Source of the DNA: Cristatella mucedo
Lineage: Eukaryota > Bryozoa > Phylactolaemata > Cristatellidae
Length of the DNA stretch: 64,000 nucleotides
Reading direction: 5' to 3'
Assembly: GCA_009760855.2 (NCBI GenBank)
Contig: WPIO01000186.1
Coordinates: 60,001 to 124,000, forward strand
Below are positions 9,707 through 21,537 of this stretch, piece after piece. Every line of letters starts with the position of its first letter. Positions within the stretch are counted from its first letter, which is position 1. Position numbers and translations under genes: made by a program. Under the pieces are notes generated by a model. It had not been told where the DNA came from. It made no database searches and saw nothing but the letters and a program-made list of their open reading frames with translations.

Positions 9707-10050
9707 TGTAACGCCAAAGGCTCAGCAGATTAGGCTTAACCTAGCCGTTAAGGTGCTAGCCCCTGACCAAGGTCTGGCTAAGGTCGTGGGCTCGAGCCCG
9801 GAGGCATATGTGAAGCGCCTGAATAGAGATTAGGTTCTCTTGGGGTGCTATACAAATTAATTACATTTATTTTAACCTGCCGCCTACCTAGCGACGTAAA
9901 ATACCGATTAATGCCGTTCGCTGTATGCCTACGCACAATAAGCAGGCAGCTGCGAAACGTGAAACTGAATTCCAAGGGTCAGAGGCTAATTACTGCTAAA
10001 CCCAGCCATACTCCGGCCAGGCTGCCGCTCGCCATGCCGCCGAGCTAGGG
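9707..10050 (+). mobile_element. LTR-X LTR, partial, with SINE-B inside
   Basis: It begins TGTAACGCCAAAGGCTC, as do the LTR starts near 52921, 54754 and 63575 with small changes. After an inserted SINE-B (9743-9871) it continues ACCTGCCGCCTACCTAGCG and GCCGTTCG, matching 52950-53010. It decays after about 10050. Confidence 0.6.
9743..9871 (+). mobile_element. SINE-B inserted in LTR, with target duplication
   Basis: The tRNA-like head (AAGGTCGTGGGCTCGAGCC B box) and the LINE-A-like hairpin (GCGCCTGAATAGAGATTAGG ... GGGGTGCTA) end in an A/T tail. TTAACCT occurs on both sides (9736-9742 and 9872-9878), a clean 7-bp duplication of the LTR target. Confidence 0.85.
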
Positions 10051-10289
10051 TAAGACGAGCGCCAGTCACGTTAAACTTCTTTATAATAACGCATGCGCCA
10101 ACAATAACAGGGGAACTAATCAAGTCAACAGGGAGGGTCCCATACACAGTACACTATGGGGGCGCAAGACGACGCAGAGCAAGCGTGAACAAACGTGTTA
10201 GTTGGTGTCGGTCGGCTTCTGCAGTCCTGTCGTTGTACCGACTGGCTGTGCGAACCAGCGCCCGACTTGCCTCAGAACATCCCCTAGCT

Positions 10290-10580
10290 TGATCACATTT
10301 AAAAATAACTTAAAAACACACCTATTTAGGACAGCATTTAGTGGGTCCCCGTGATTCGTCTTTCATGTGCTTATGCGTGCTTACACTGTGCATGCTGCCA
10401 CTAACCACGTTTGCATGCTTACTCTGTGCATGTCACCCCTAACCACGTTGTTCATGTTGTGCATCAAGCATGATATTACTCGCGATTCCATCGCGTTTCC
10501 CTTTGCGACAAATGTAAAGCGCCTAGTAAGAGATTGAGTTCACTGAGGGCGCTTTGTCAAGTGCATTATTATTATTAATA
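10290..10580 (+). mobile_element. LINE-A, 3' end
   Basis: The last codons (ACATTTAAAAATAACTTAAA, CCTATTTAGGACAGCATTTA) are followed by the 3' UTR, the double hairpin and ATTATTATTATT. It is 5' truncated and is followed at once by another plus-strand LINE-A. Confidence 0.9.
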
Positions 10581-12085
10581 TTACTGTTAGTGTAAATCGT
10601 ACTAAGTGATTCAAGCAAAGGCTAAGTCTACATTCTGTGAAAAAATGATGGAATCGCAGATGCACAACCCAAAAGAGCCGATGTCGACGATCAACTTTTT
10701 TCTCAACCACTCCCAGGTCCTGACCTAAAGATCTTAGTGACCATCTGGCGAATTGCTGTTTCATTCTCCCGAAGATAGATCATATCAGGCAGTCCATACC
10801 AACGATGGCAGCATCCCCCCTAAAATGCTATCTCTCAATTCCTTGCAGCATCTCATACGTCTGTATTTGAGAAGGTTACTAGTGATTTCAGACTGATCTT
10901 GAGATCCCGATCAAAGGAGACAGCTAGTCCTTAGAACCGTCTTTCGACCGTCCTGCATCTGCTGCCGTGCATAATTCACATCGTTAATATATCTTTAGGC
11001 TCAGGTAATGTCCCAGCGCCTCTCAAAAGGACTGCCCACTACTCAAAAATGCGACACCATACCAAGAGATACTTAACAACTACCGTCCAGTCTCTTTTCT
11101 ACCATTCCTATCACAGATACTGGAATGAGCATGGCAGACCAGCTGAACTCGTATATTGAAACTTCTACCCTTGCTAGCAAGTTCAAGTCTGGTTTCGCAG
11201 CTAATCACTCCACGGAGTCAGCATTGCTTTGGGTGTCAACGACCTACTTAGGAGTTCAGACGTTGTTTGACTACCTCGGCTTGTTTTGTTAGATCTTTTC
11301 GTAGCTACTATCGATACTATATATTATACTATATATACCATATACTATATACTATCGATCACCAAGTTCTTCTTGAGCACCTCTCATCTCACCTGGGCAT
11401 CACTGGCACAGCATTGGAATGGTTCAGTTCCTATCTTTGTGGGAGACTCCACAGTATCGATGTGAATGGACAAAGATCGTTGGAGGAACCTCTGAAATAT
11501 GAGGTAGCTCCTGGCTCCCTGTTTAGTACTACTCTTTTCACGGTTTATACTCTTCCTCTTGCCGATACGATTGCCAAGCCCAATCTAATATTTGACTTGT
11601 ATGAGAATGAAGCTCAGTTGTACCATTGTTTTGACCCCCCCCCCAGCGTTCGAGCATCTCGAATTCTCTCAACTCTCCTGCTGCATGTATTGATGACATC
11701 CGCAGATGGGTAGTAGCAAACTTTCTTAAAGTGAATGATGATAAAACCAACGTACTAGTTATGGGCCAACCAAGTGTGATTCAGAAATTGGACAGGCTAA
11801 TGCTCAAAATCGGCTCTACCAGCATATCTCCTGTTGAATCTGCATTAAATCCAGGTGTCATCTTCCAAATTGACCTTTCTTATGACGACGAAATCACCAC
11901 CACAATCAAATCTGCCTAATTTTAGCTACATAGCTTTGCTAAAATTTTGGCTTGTTTAGACACTGACACGACATATTTGTTGGTCCATGCATTCGTGACA
12001 TCCTGCCTCAACTTCTGTAAGTCACTGCATGCTGGTCTCCCAGCCTGTGCAATCGGGGGCATGAAGCTGGTGCAAAACTATTCTT
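10581..12085 (+). pseudogene. LINE-A reverse transcriptase, degenerate
   Basis: This copy runs from the EN-RT linker through most of RT. The frame at 11267-11713 contains TIDHQVLLEHLSSHLGITGT and LEWFSSYLCGRLHSIDV, the RT fingers/palm motif region of CR1/L2 LINEs, and [20 protein letters not shown]. The catalytic YADD box has decayed to LYENEAQLY. A second frame at 11731-11919 covers NDDKTNVLVMGQPSVIQKL. There is a short AT-rich expansion near 11320-11350. A C run at 11636-11644 breaks the frame. It ends without its own 3' end, where a SINE-B begins. Confidence 0.85.
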
Positions 12086-12087
12086 TT

Positions 12088-12200
12088 TTTTGTAAAGTTT
12101 AAAAATATAATTAATTTATATAGCATCCTAAGACAGCTTAATTTCTATTCAGGCACTGTACTTGTTCCACAAGGCTCGAGCACACGACCTCGGCTATCAA
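12088..12200 (-). mobile_element. SINE-B
   Basis: In reverse orientation it has an A/T-rich tail, the hairpin region (CATCCTAAGACAGCTTAATT ... CAGGCACTG) and a B box (AAGGCTCGAGCACACGACCT). The head is truncated. It interrupts or terminates the LINE-A copy on its left. Positions 12200-12570 show nothing recognisable. Confidence 0.75.
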
Positions 12201-12574
12201 ATATGTATACGTGGACGTTTTTGTGGCCAGAACCTTAATCCTTAGGTCGAATTTGTAGCAAGTTGCAAACTGCCATCGTAGAGATTTACTTCTTGTAGGG
12301 TGCCACGGAAAAGTTTTTGTAATCACTATTATTGTGTAGGCGGTGTTGCGATGGTTTATTTGTCTGGCTAGCACTTATCCTGGTCTCCCCAGTCTTAGCT
12401 CAAACGCTTGGGCTGTGGTACTAGTAGGCCTTGTTTGCCCCTAGTGAGTCGTCTTTACAGAATTTTATCGTAAGGAGTACAAGACACTTGCAGCTCGTCC
12501 ACATGTCACCTGATTACTTCCAACTATGGCCATCTAGGGGTCGCCTTTAGAGAGGCACTTTTAGTGGTAGAAGT

Positions 12575-12680
12575 ATTTTATAATAATAGTAATAATATGC
12601 TTAGTAAAGTACCCTTAGAGAACTCATTCTCTCTTTGTAGGTGCTTTACATTTGCTTCGAAGGAAACACGATTGTTTGCT
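12575..12680 (-). mobile_element. LINE-A, 3' end only
   Basis: (TAA)n-type tail, AAAGTACCCTTAGAGAACTC and GTAGGTGCTTTACATTTGC mark the reverse hairpin and start of the 3' UTR. Positions 12680-13230 hold nothing recognisable. Confidence 0.8.
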
Positions 12681-13229
12681 CATCTTGTTGCACTTCAATA
12701 ATGTAGACAATCAGTCCCGATATGTAGCAATCGGTAGTTGACATCAAAAGTGGGCTATGGAGCACATTTTAAGTTGTGATGTATAAAAAACTTACGTTGT
12801 TGCTGCCTTAGACTGCTTTTTGAGATATGTGAAGGTTTTAATGACAGTGTATTTGTTTACTCACGTAAGAGAGAGTATGTGCAGTTTTTCAGTTGGTTAG
12901 ATGCATGTTGTTTAATTGAAAATGAGTAGGTATGTGCAATCAGACGTGTAGAGTTTGCACACAAGTCAGCGCTTTGGCTTGTCTGTTTTAATCACCAAAT
13001 AAGCAATATTGCATCACAGTTCTACCTGCCGGAACAGGCTTTCTATCACTTTGCATATTGATTTCAAGGTTTTGATACTCACTGATCAGTCTTGATCCAG
13101 ACTGCGTGTTCCAACTGTGTCCAGATTAGGATAGGGATAATACCATCAGCGATTCTAAATATAGTCGTTTAGCCAACTTATAACCGACCACACATTTTCC
13201 GAGATCGTGCCTTCAGTTCAGGCACACCT

Positions 13230-13925
13230 GAACTCAGGATATGACTACTCACCGACGTGTCGACTTCACTACTTTCTTGCCTACTGAACTGTGCAATCAG
13301 GTGCTTACAGCTCGTCCACCACTTTGGAGCTAGGTTTGAGCTTCATTGTTGCCACATCTCGTAATCATAGCCGACCTGCACTAGCTCCCAGTCAAATAAT
13401 TCATGGCCAGCAAGTATTTGTCACTCAATTGCAGATCTTTACATTCTTTTCCTCCAGCCTAACTATCAGAACTACTCCCCCACCAGGCTAGCCATCATAC
13501 GCTTGTCGGGTCTAATTGTTTACCTATACATCGTATAAACAAAAAGTCGTTTGGAGACAGTACCTTAAATCCCTTTGCTCCCAGAGCCGGTAACTCATTG
13601 CCGAATTGTGTCGTGACACCTCTTGGATTGGCTTAAAAGAAACTAAAAATGCATCTATTTTCCAAAGCATTCAGGGGGTCGTTGCGATTCATCCTGTATG
13701 TGCTTAAACGTGCTGCTGCTGTTTATGCTGCCATTAATCATACTTGCATTTCGACCGTGTGCATTGCGGCCCTAACCATGCTAGTCTTGTTAATTGCATA
13801 GAATGTTATTAACGCAAACCATTCGATCCTGTTGTGTTTGCAGAAAATTAAAAATGCCTACAAAGAGATTGAATTTTTTAAAGCACTATATCAACTGTAT
13901 TATTATTATTTTTTATAGTATTGTA
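13230..13925 (+). mobile_element. LINE-A, C-terminal coding end and 3' UTR, degenerate
   Basis: CTGAACTGTGCAATCAGGTG and ACAGCTCGTCC match the 'CAIRRLQL' stretch of LINE-A. Later AACTCATTGCCGAATTGTG and AAGAAACTAAAAATGCATC match the C-terminus. The hairpin has decayed (AATGCCTACAAAGAGATTGA) but the ATTATTATT tail persists. A rearranged block lies near 13400-13480. Confidence 0.75.
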
Positions 13926-14530
13926 ATAATTATTATTATTATAGGCCAACCCGTACTTAGTGCGCGAACCGATAAATTACCATAAATGTTGGTCGATAAA
14001 TAAATAATCTTGATAAATAAAATAAGATCAAGTAGATGTGAGTTCTGTGATTCACAGTAGTAATTGCCACACTGATGAGTATGCTCGTATATGCACACTA
14101 GCAGACATGTTTGCAAGCTTACACATAATCACGTGCACACACAAGTATGCATGACTTGTGCTCAGTGAATGTGCAGACATGAGAAAGCTTACACGATGGC
14201 ATGCATAAATATGCACATGAATAAAGATACTCCACCGATAGTTTGTCGGTGACTCGTAGTACTTTGTATATAGCCTTCCTATCCATGAGATAATTGAATA
14301 ATTTAGAATGAAAAAACCTATTCCAAAGTTTAGAATTTTACAGGTGGCTAGCTATTACACTGCAGCTTTAGCTCATTAACGACACTAATGGTCACACAAC
14401 AAGCAAACAGTGTGACAGGTGACTGCCTCGGCAGTATTGAGTCACTGAAATCTAACGCCTCATCGCCTAGCTCCTATTTATGTCAGTCGGTAAACCTAAA
14501 GCCTGTTTACAGGTACTAAAAGATAATTGT
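13926..14530. other. Unassigned intergenic or intronic DNA
   Basis: AT-rich DNA with CA/TG-rich, loosely repeated stretches (TGCACAC, GCATGCA) around 14060-14220. No gene, splice-flanked frame or known repeat is recognised. Confidence 0.4.
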
Positions 14531-14531
<1 letters not shown>

Positions 14532-14587
<56 letters not shown>

Positions 14588-14654
14588 TCACTTGATAAAG
14601 CGCCCTCAGAGAACTCAATCTCTCTCAAGGCGCTTTACATTTGCTGTAAAAGGA
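14532..14654 (-). mobile_element. LINE-A 3' end with long (TAA)n
   Basis: About 18 uninterrupted TAA units (14532-14587) precede a well-preserved reverse hairpin (AAAGCGCCCTCAGAGAACTC ... CAAGGCGCTTTAC). The element is truncated right after the hairpin, so the microsatellite is longer than the rest of the insertion. Confidence 0.9.
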
Positions 14655-14659
14655 GGTTG

Positions 14660-15530
14660 TGCATTTTATATAGCATTCTGAGAGAACTCGCTTTTTAGAA
14701 ACTTTACGCTCGCTGCAAAAAAGTACGATCGAATGGCAGCTAGCGAAACATGGTCGGAGGTCACGGTCAACAAGCAAATACCGTCAGTGGCAGCATACTC
14801 AGTGTCAGCACGAAAAATAGCACGCAGGACGAATCACGAGGGCTTACTAAAAGCTGCTACAAATATATAGATATTTGCATCTCTTCAAATGCCGTGAAGT
14901 CAGGAAATATCTTATTATCGGTCGGAAGTGAGTTCCAGTCTGTATGAGCACAGGAGCTCAAGTTAAATGTCTCGACAGGGGTTAGTGCCAGGGTGGTGTA
15001 AACGATGACATTTCAGAAAGAGTATGGTATGATGATTAGCCTGGCGGGGGAGTATATCTAAGAAGCATGCTGGAGCCAAAGAATAAAGCGACCTAAACGT
15101 GAGTGACCAAACCTTGGACTCGGTGGATTGGTCGACTGGGAACAAGTTCAGGTAAGCAACGAGTGGTGTGATATAGCAACTTCGGTGCTGGCGATGGACA
15201 AACCTAGCGGCAGAGTTTTGCACTTGCTGTAACCATGTGAATGCACAGGCCGGTAGACTTGTAAGTAATGAGTTACAAAAGTCGAGATAGGATGTCTGCA
15301 ATGCACGGAATAATTTAGATGCATTAACCCTATCTACACAAGCCGAAATTTCAGCAATGTTATGTCGCTGGAAGTAGGCAAACTCAACCATGGAGCTGAT
15401 GTGGTCATTTAATGAAAGGACTCTTTTGAACAGGTCTCTTATAGTTCGTGCAGATTCAACACGACGTGTGCTGGTATAGCCGATTGTAAGCGTTAGCCTT
15501 TCCAATTTCTGAATAACACCTGGTTTGCTT
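14660..15530 (-). pseudogene. LINE-A RT C-terminal half, one long open frame
   Basis: On the minus strand, 15505-14963 is open for 180 codons: ERLTLTIGYTSTRRVESA, then VFKRV-type spacing with SLNDHISSMVEFAYFQRHNI, LLTSLPACAFTWLQQVQNSA and SLYSLAPACFLDILP. This is the post-RT region that follows the NDDKTNLLVMG motif. The 3' UTR follows toward 14660, with a decayed hairpin. The element is truncated 5' at about 15530. Confidence 0.85.
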
Positions 15531-18089
15531 GAAACTAGTCAGTTAGTCGTGTCTTGGTTCATTCAATAGTGGCCTGTCACACACACAAACATTTTGATGG
15601 GGAAATCCGAAAACTCATATAAACAAGTTTAGACAGCCCGAAGGAAGACATTATGACCTTATTGCAGCCGATTCAAGCATCGGCCCGTGTGGTAAAAAAC
15701 TGCTTGACTTGTAGCAAACCAATTCACGACCAATACTAGCAAACCTTCCATTAACCTTTTCAGATCGCATAAACTGTAAGAATGACAACCCTGGTTAGGT
15801 GATCTTAAATAACAGCTATAAGAATTATTCCGCAACTCATGGTCCTGGCAGTATTCTAGACCTCGCATAGTGGTGCCGGTTAAATAGACCTGGCACCCTC
15901 ACTGGTTCAGGTGGTGGTATAACTCATGGTATATGCAGACATGTAGCCCAAAATACGGCAATTTTAATGACACCGTGCTCTGTATCATGTGGGTTGCATA
16001 AATCTAAATGCATCACTACAAAATTTCATGAGTTGCCCGTAAATTACGGCTGATAAAGCAGGTGACAATAGTTCCTTTGAAACGACGTTTTGGCTACGTG
16101 CTTGCTATTATAAAAGAGGCTTTCTTGTGCCTGCCACCGTTTGCTCGTAATTGAGGTGCCCTGCCTGAAAGCTGTCATAGAAAGCTTCCACAGCTAAAGG
16201 TCGCGTCCAACAGGTGGCTAAACCATCTTATTAGCTCTCAAAGCCACTGATTCTTTGCAGCTGATGATGCATATGGCCGCGAGTTGGGAAAAGCGAAAAA
16301 GGTTAAGCCATGTTCTTCTTTTGCTGAATTAATTACGATTGCTCCCAAATAATCTAAGCGAACAGACCAAAGACCTTACTCAGACCTGCTAAACACGCTA
16401 TAGCAAGGCTCATTCTTACTTAGCGGAAATCCTGCCTCCCCTGCGAGCTCTCCTATTCTCTGCCGACAATGAACGAGCTGACCGGTATCTTACGTGGATA
16501 CTTTTAGTACCAGAAGCCTTTGCTTTAAAGGTGGTAGACCTTGGAACGAATCGCTTGTATTGCACAGCTGGCACGGGCGCGAACTTTCGTGCAGAGTTAT
16601 CAGCTTCATTGGAGCTATCACTATGGAAGATGACTGAAATCGGCCATAAGAGTACTCACTCCAGTCAGGTTTTCTTAGTTTATGCTTTTGCGTTGGCAGG
16701 CGAACTTTACATTATTTAAACAATTATGGATTATCCCTTCGCTCCAGCAGTTGCTTTTCAGAGTTATTTCCGAAGCAGTATCCAGCATCAAGCCAGTGGT
16801 CAAGTTTAAAGGTCATAATAGCAGATCCCACGTTTGAAGAAGTCAACCTTCATTTGACAGTTGAAGTCATGTATCTTAGTAGTACCCCAGAGGCTTTGGA
16901 AGTGTTTGAATTTGCATTTCCTTGAATTCATCCTGGTTCGTAAAGTAGAGTTGGTAGTCAGCTTAATTTAATCGAGCCAATGTGCTTCAGCTGGCTACGA
17001 GACTTTTTTCGTAGTTTATAGCTGAGCCGTCGTCGCAATAGAACGGAGGTGTTACAAGAAGCAACCTGCATCGCTGCATTGCTAACCAATGCTGTGTCCA
17101 ATATCTTCAAAGACATCACTATTTTCTGGCAAGTTAGATGTTTGGGTATTTGCTTTGCACGGAGCGAGACGTCGGTCATTTAACTATTGACAGAAGAAAA
17201 CAACCCACTAATTTGTTTTAGAAGTACGTTCACTTGTTAATTTTTATTTGGCGTTGAAATATTATAGCATACCAAAAACTTATATCTCCCATATTTCTTC
17301 CGTGTGTGAGCCTGTGAGTAGCTTGTGTGTATGTGCGATTGCATGTGTGGATCTCACCTCGTTATATACATGTACATGATATAAAGTCGCTGATTGGACT
17401 CACACTTGCTGCTTGCACTGAAAAGAAATTGCTGCATAGCTATCATGCAGCATATAAATGGTGTGCTAGACATTGTAAAATACATAGCACTTCATTAAGT
17501 CAAATTTGCAATAATCTTTTCAAATGAGCTGAAGGCTTCTAAAATCGAAGTGTGAGTCCTACCAAATCAGCAACTTTTACTTGCAGTGGCATTAAGTAAA
17601 TGTCCCTATGAATTAAACATTGTCCATAACAGTGAAACCAGAAAGTGCACGTGAAATATCCTTATTAAAAGATGCAAACAATGTAAAATGCATCAGGATA
17701 TGTCAAGCAAATGTAATCAGCTTTGAATTGCAATGCAACAATGAATTTCTGGCCTTCTGCTAGGTGGTAAATATTTCATTATTGTTGACTCGTTACAGCC
17801 ATCGCATAATTTCAGAATACGACAAAAAATTGGCTCTCTTTCTATCGCTTACGGTGATATGGATTGAAAACTTTACTTGTCTTCATGCATTTCCATCGCC
17901 AGGTACTGGACTTTATCATGCCTTATTTGCTTGAGTTTTAAGACAATGCATTGCCATAGCCCAGTTAGCTGGTAGCATCTAGGATTGCCTTTCTTGTGCT
18001 TTCAAGTATTTACGGCTTCATTGATGGTATGCTTTGGCTAGCCGAGTTTATAAGGCAACCATTGTGCCCAATTATGATGCTAATGCAAA
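15531..18089. other. Largest unassigned stretch of the window
   Basis: About 2.5 kb without any repeat family recognised by eye and without a domain. Open frames of 60-75 codons occur at 16531-16719 (plus) and 17179-16958 (minus), but they lack convincing splice sites and resemble nothing known. It could be old, decayed repeat DNA or intron of a gene running across the region. Confidence 0.4.
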
Positions 18090-18290
18090 TAATAAAAATA
18101 ATGGCTGATTTAACAGCCTCTTTTGCGTAGAGACAGAAGAGCCCTTACAGGTGTCACCACTGCTTGCAGCTATGATAAAGAATCGCCAACTACAGGATTC
18201 GAACCCAGACCTCCGGATCGAGGTCGTGAAAAGCAACCGCCTTACTTAGTGTGCCATCACGGCCCACTTGATACGTGGGAATGCCGTTTT
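18090..18290 (-). mobile_element. SINE-A
   Basis: In reverse orientation: ATGGCTGATTTAACAGCCTC tail, CACTGCTTGCAG body, then AGGATTCGAACCC (B box) and GCCTTACTTAGTGTGCCATC (A-box region). This is the full order of the family. Confidence 0.85.
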
Positions 18291-18299
18291 GCTGATCAA

Positions 18300-18850
18300 T
18301 GCCAACAGCAGGTCTCCTCAGTGGCCAGTTTTTGTAAAGAGCTAGCAATTCAATTTAATTAGCTCATCTTGAAGTAGCTGCAGCATGTTTGACATTTGTT
18401 TATAAAAAGTGTGCACGCTATTGCTGTTAGATTATTCTGATGCCTAAGCGGCTCTTTAATAAAAAGCTTGGGAAATTAAACGTATCACCATCAGCAGTTA
18501 ATCGGTACTAAATAGTTATTAAAAGTTATGCTTAATCAGTACTGCTTTTGACATAAAACTGGTAGGTAATTACGCTAAGACTGGCGTTGGAGAGATTGCC
18601 TATATACAGCAAATTGAAGTTAGCACCTGCTACAGCACGGTCACACAACTCCTGGCGACATGCGAAATGTACTTAAGTAATTCAAAAGGGCCTTGTTGAA
18701 CGTTTGTAAGAATATATTTTTCAGGTTGTTACAAAGCACTCGGTGTCTATTAGTTTTACACTAGGAATTAAGAAATGTAGTTTTACATTTTAGTCGGCTG
18801 AAATGCAAATAGAAGAATTTATCTAGAGATATTTGTGTAATTGTGTCACA
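18300..18850. other. Unassigned DNA
   Basis: AT-rich DNA between a SINE-A and a LINE-A. No gene or repeat is recognised. Confidence 0.35.
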
Positions 18851-18854
18851 ATCT

Positions 18855-19205
18855 TTCAGGTCTCTTCATTGTTTGGCTTAAGCTTACCTTTCAGATCTAC
18901 CCCCCACAAGGCCAAGCATCGCACCACTCAGTTTCGGAATCTAACTGGTTAACTATACCTCGTGCAAACCTCAAATCCTTTGGAGTCCTGGCCTTTAGTT
19001 CTTACGATCCCAATGCCTGGAACTCAATCCCAAGCTGCGTCGTGACATCTCCTGACTTCTGCAGATTAAAAACGAGACTAAAATGCATCTACTTATGAGA
19101 TCATTAAGTGGGTCACTGTGATTCGTCCTTAATGTGCTTATGCCTGCTGACACTCTGGCATGCTGTGACTCACCACATATGCGTGTTGACCCTGCAGATG
19201 CCACC
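18855..19205 (+). mobile_element. LINE-A, C-terminal coding end
   Basis: TCTTCATTGTTTGGCTTAAG, ACCTCGTGCAAACCTCAAAT, CCCAATGCCTGGAACTCAAT and the 3' UTR landmark GTGATTCGTCC match LINE-A. It ends near 19205 before the hairpin, where a reverse copy begins. Confidence 0.85.
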
Positions 19206-19214
19206 CTCACGATT

Positions 19215-20755
19215 TCATTTTTCTGCTTAGTAATAATAAAAATAACGATAAACTTAATAAAGGACACCTACAGAACTCAATATTTTTCTAGTTGCCTTAC
19301 ATTTGTTGCAAAGGGAATACGATCGAACGGTGAGCGGTATCACGCTTGATAAACAAGGTGAATAACAAGATTAGGCTGACATGCACAGGGTCTGCATGCT
19401 AGTCAGTGACAGTACTCAGCAGTGTCAGCATGCATAAGCGCTTAAAAGACGAATTACGGCCCACTAAATACTGTCATTAATAGGAGCGTTTTTTGTTTCT
19501 TTTTAACGTGGTCAAGTCAGGGTTGTCGGGACTCAAGTCGGGAGTGAGTTCCAGACTTTTTGAGCATGCGAACTTAGTGCACTGTCTCTAAAGGATTTGA
19601 AGTTTGAACGAGGTATAGGTTAACGGTTAGTTTCCGAAAAGTGAGTGGTACGATGCTTGGCCTCGTCAGGGAGTAGACCTAATAGGTATTCTGGAGCCAA
19701 AGAATGAAGGGCCCTAAAAGTTAACCAAAAACCTTGAAGTCGCGGCTCTAATGAGCTGGTAGCCAGTGCAAGTTGTCGAGAAGTGGTGTGATGTGGCAAC
19801 TGTGACATTCACAACAGACAAGCCTAGCTTCAGAGTTTTGCACCAGTTGTAAGAGCCTGATGGCACATGCCGGTAGGCCAGCAAGCAGTGAGTTACAGAA
19901 GTCAAGACAGATGGCACAAATACACCGACTAACTTATTCCTGTTATCCTTTCTAAACGAGCCTGGATGTTATCACTGTTTTCGAACTGATTGGAGGCTCT
20001 AACTGGATTGTTCAGCTGATGTGGTCGTCTAACTAAAGGTGACTTCGGAAAACGACTCCTAGATTTGGTGCAGATTTAACAGGACATATGCTGGCAGTGG
20101 CGATTTTAAGCATTAGCCTTTCCAATTTCCGAATCACTTTTGGGTTTCCAATAACTGTTAGGTTAGTTTTATCATCACTTAATGTACCAAAATTTGCTGC
20201 AATCCATGTCTGAATGTCATGAATACATGCAGCGAGAGAGTTGAAAGTTCGACGTGCACAAGTGGTGACAGGAATCAAAGCAAAGGTACAAGTGAGGGTC
20301 ATCAGGATGTTGGTGAAAGCCTAGATGGTGCTTTCCAATCAAGTCGGACAGAGGGAAAGCATAAACCATGAAAAAAATGGACCTAACACGGATCCCTAAT
20401 GTACCCTGTATTTCAGAGGTACCTCGGATGATCTTTGTCAATTTACATTATTACTCTGAAGTTTTTTGTCAATTTACATTATTACTCTGAAGTCTTCTAG
20501 TGAGAAAAAGACTGAACCATTGTAGAGCAGTGCCAGTGATTCCCCGGGGAGATGAGAGGCACTCCAGAAGGACTCGGTAATCATTGTGTCAAAAGCTGCT
20601 AAAAGATTGAGCAGAACAAGCAGAGACCCTCTACTTATGTCAGCATTCCTAAATAGGTCGTTGTGCACCCGAAGCAATGGTGACTCCGTGGAGGAGTGAC
20701 TAGCTCTAGAGATGGAACTGGATCGTGCTACCACTAACGATTCAATCGTGCTTCT
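19215..20755 (-). pseudogene. LINE-A, 3' end through RT core, frameshifted
   Basis: From the tail at 19215 the minus strand carries a decayed hairpin and 3' UTR, then LINE-A coding DNA in several frames: LALATSSLEPRLQGFWLTFR (about 19800), SDDKTNLTVIGNPKVIRKLE (about 20150) and IFFMVYAFPLSDLIGKHHLG near 20360. The last is followed by QHPDDPHLY, a decayed YADD box. Farther up it reads VHNDLFRNADISRGSLLVLL. A 27-bp tandem duplication (TTTGTCAATTTACATTATTA... twice, about 20434-20492) breaks RT. Confidence 0.85.
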
Positions 20756-20756
20756 T

Positions 20757-20835
20757 TTGATGCCATTATAAGGTACCTAGAAAGAGATTGAGTTCTCTGA
20801 AGGTGCTTTATCGAACGTTGTATTATTATTATCTA
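20757..20835 (+). mobile_element. LINE-A, hairpin and tail only
   Basis: AAGGTACCTAGAAAGAGATT, GAGTTCTCTGAAGGTGCTTT and ATTATTATTATC are the 3' terminal 75 bases of the family. It directly abuts the 5' edge of the preceding reverse copy. Confidence 0.8.
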
Positions 20836-20949
20836 AATTTTGCTGAAGCTTCCTTATTAAAAAATAGTAGATGCTGATGAAATGGTCGTTTAGCGTGGAG
20901 AGCAGTTGACTCTGAATGCAGCAGTTTTGACAGTGTTTGCTTCGTCTTA

Positions 20950-21105
20950 GTGAATTTGAGCTAGTTTAATCGAGCGTTTAATGTGCTCGCCCCGACCAAG
21001 GTCAAGCTGAGGTCGTGGGCTCGAGCAAAAGGGTTACGTGAGGCACCTTAATAGAGCTTAAGTTATCTTGGGGAGCTATATATAAGTGAATTATATTTAT
21101 TGTTA
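20950..21105 (+). mobile_element. SINE-B
   Basis: A head with TGCTCGCCCCGACCAAGGTC and B box GTGGGCTCGAGC, then the LINE-A-like 3' hairpin (GGCACCTTAATAGAGCTTAA ... TTGGGGAGCTATA) and an A/T tail. It lies just upstream of the Ig-like exon, within its putative upstream intron. Confidence 0.85.
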
Positions 21106-21186
21106 TGACCTGTGCAGTTCACGGCACTACTCGTAGGCACTCGTCCTTTTTGATAGAATGAGCGAATGCTTTGTCGTTGTTTTCAG

Positions 21187-21537
21187 AAAACGTCCTACTT
21201 ACAGCTGATAAGAATCCTGCACCTGTTGGAGAAAATGTAAAGCTCACATGCAACGTTCCTGATGGGCAACCCATCTATTGGATCACGATTCACGCTAGTA
21301 ATAGTCGGACTTCAGATTATTCTACTTGCTATCATGATGGAAAATTTATAAGTGGCGGCAGACTTAGAGGCCGTACCTTCTCAACCTGCCAAGCTAATTT
21401 GACAAGTGGAGTCCATTTGATAGAATTTGTTGCTACGAAGTCTATGGAATGCACGTGTGAAGTATATTATAGCCACCCACTGAACCAAAGCGCTGGGGTC
21501 GTCTCGGCACGTCAGCCTCTGTTTCTTCAAGTAACCG
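21187..21537 (+). CDS. Ig-like domain exon of a surface protein
   Basis: The exon is bounded by TTGTCGTTGTTTTCAG (ending 21186) and a CCG|GTACGT donor at 21538. It is 351 nt long with phase-1 borders on both sides, the classic symmetric Ig-domain exon. The translation has NPAPVGENVKLTC, then IYWI, and near the end MECTCEVYYSHP. The B-strand cysteine, the core tryptophan and the F-strand cysteine are thus in order, with about 75 residues between the cysteines. Five cysteines and two N-glycosylation sequons (NLT, NQS) fit an extracellular location. The frame is open across the whole exon with no damage. Which receptor or adhesion family it belongs to cannot be told. Neighbouring exons are probably 33306-33638 and others hidden among repeats. 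The rest of 21110-21930 reads as intron. Confidence 0.7.
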
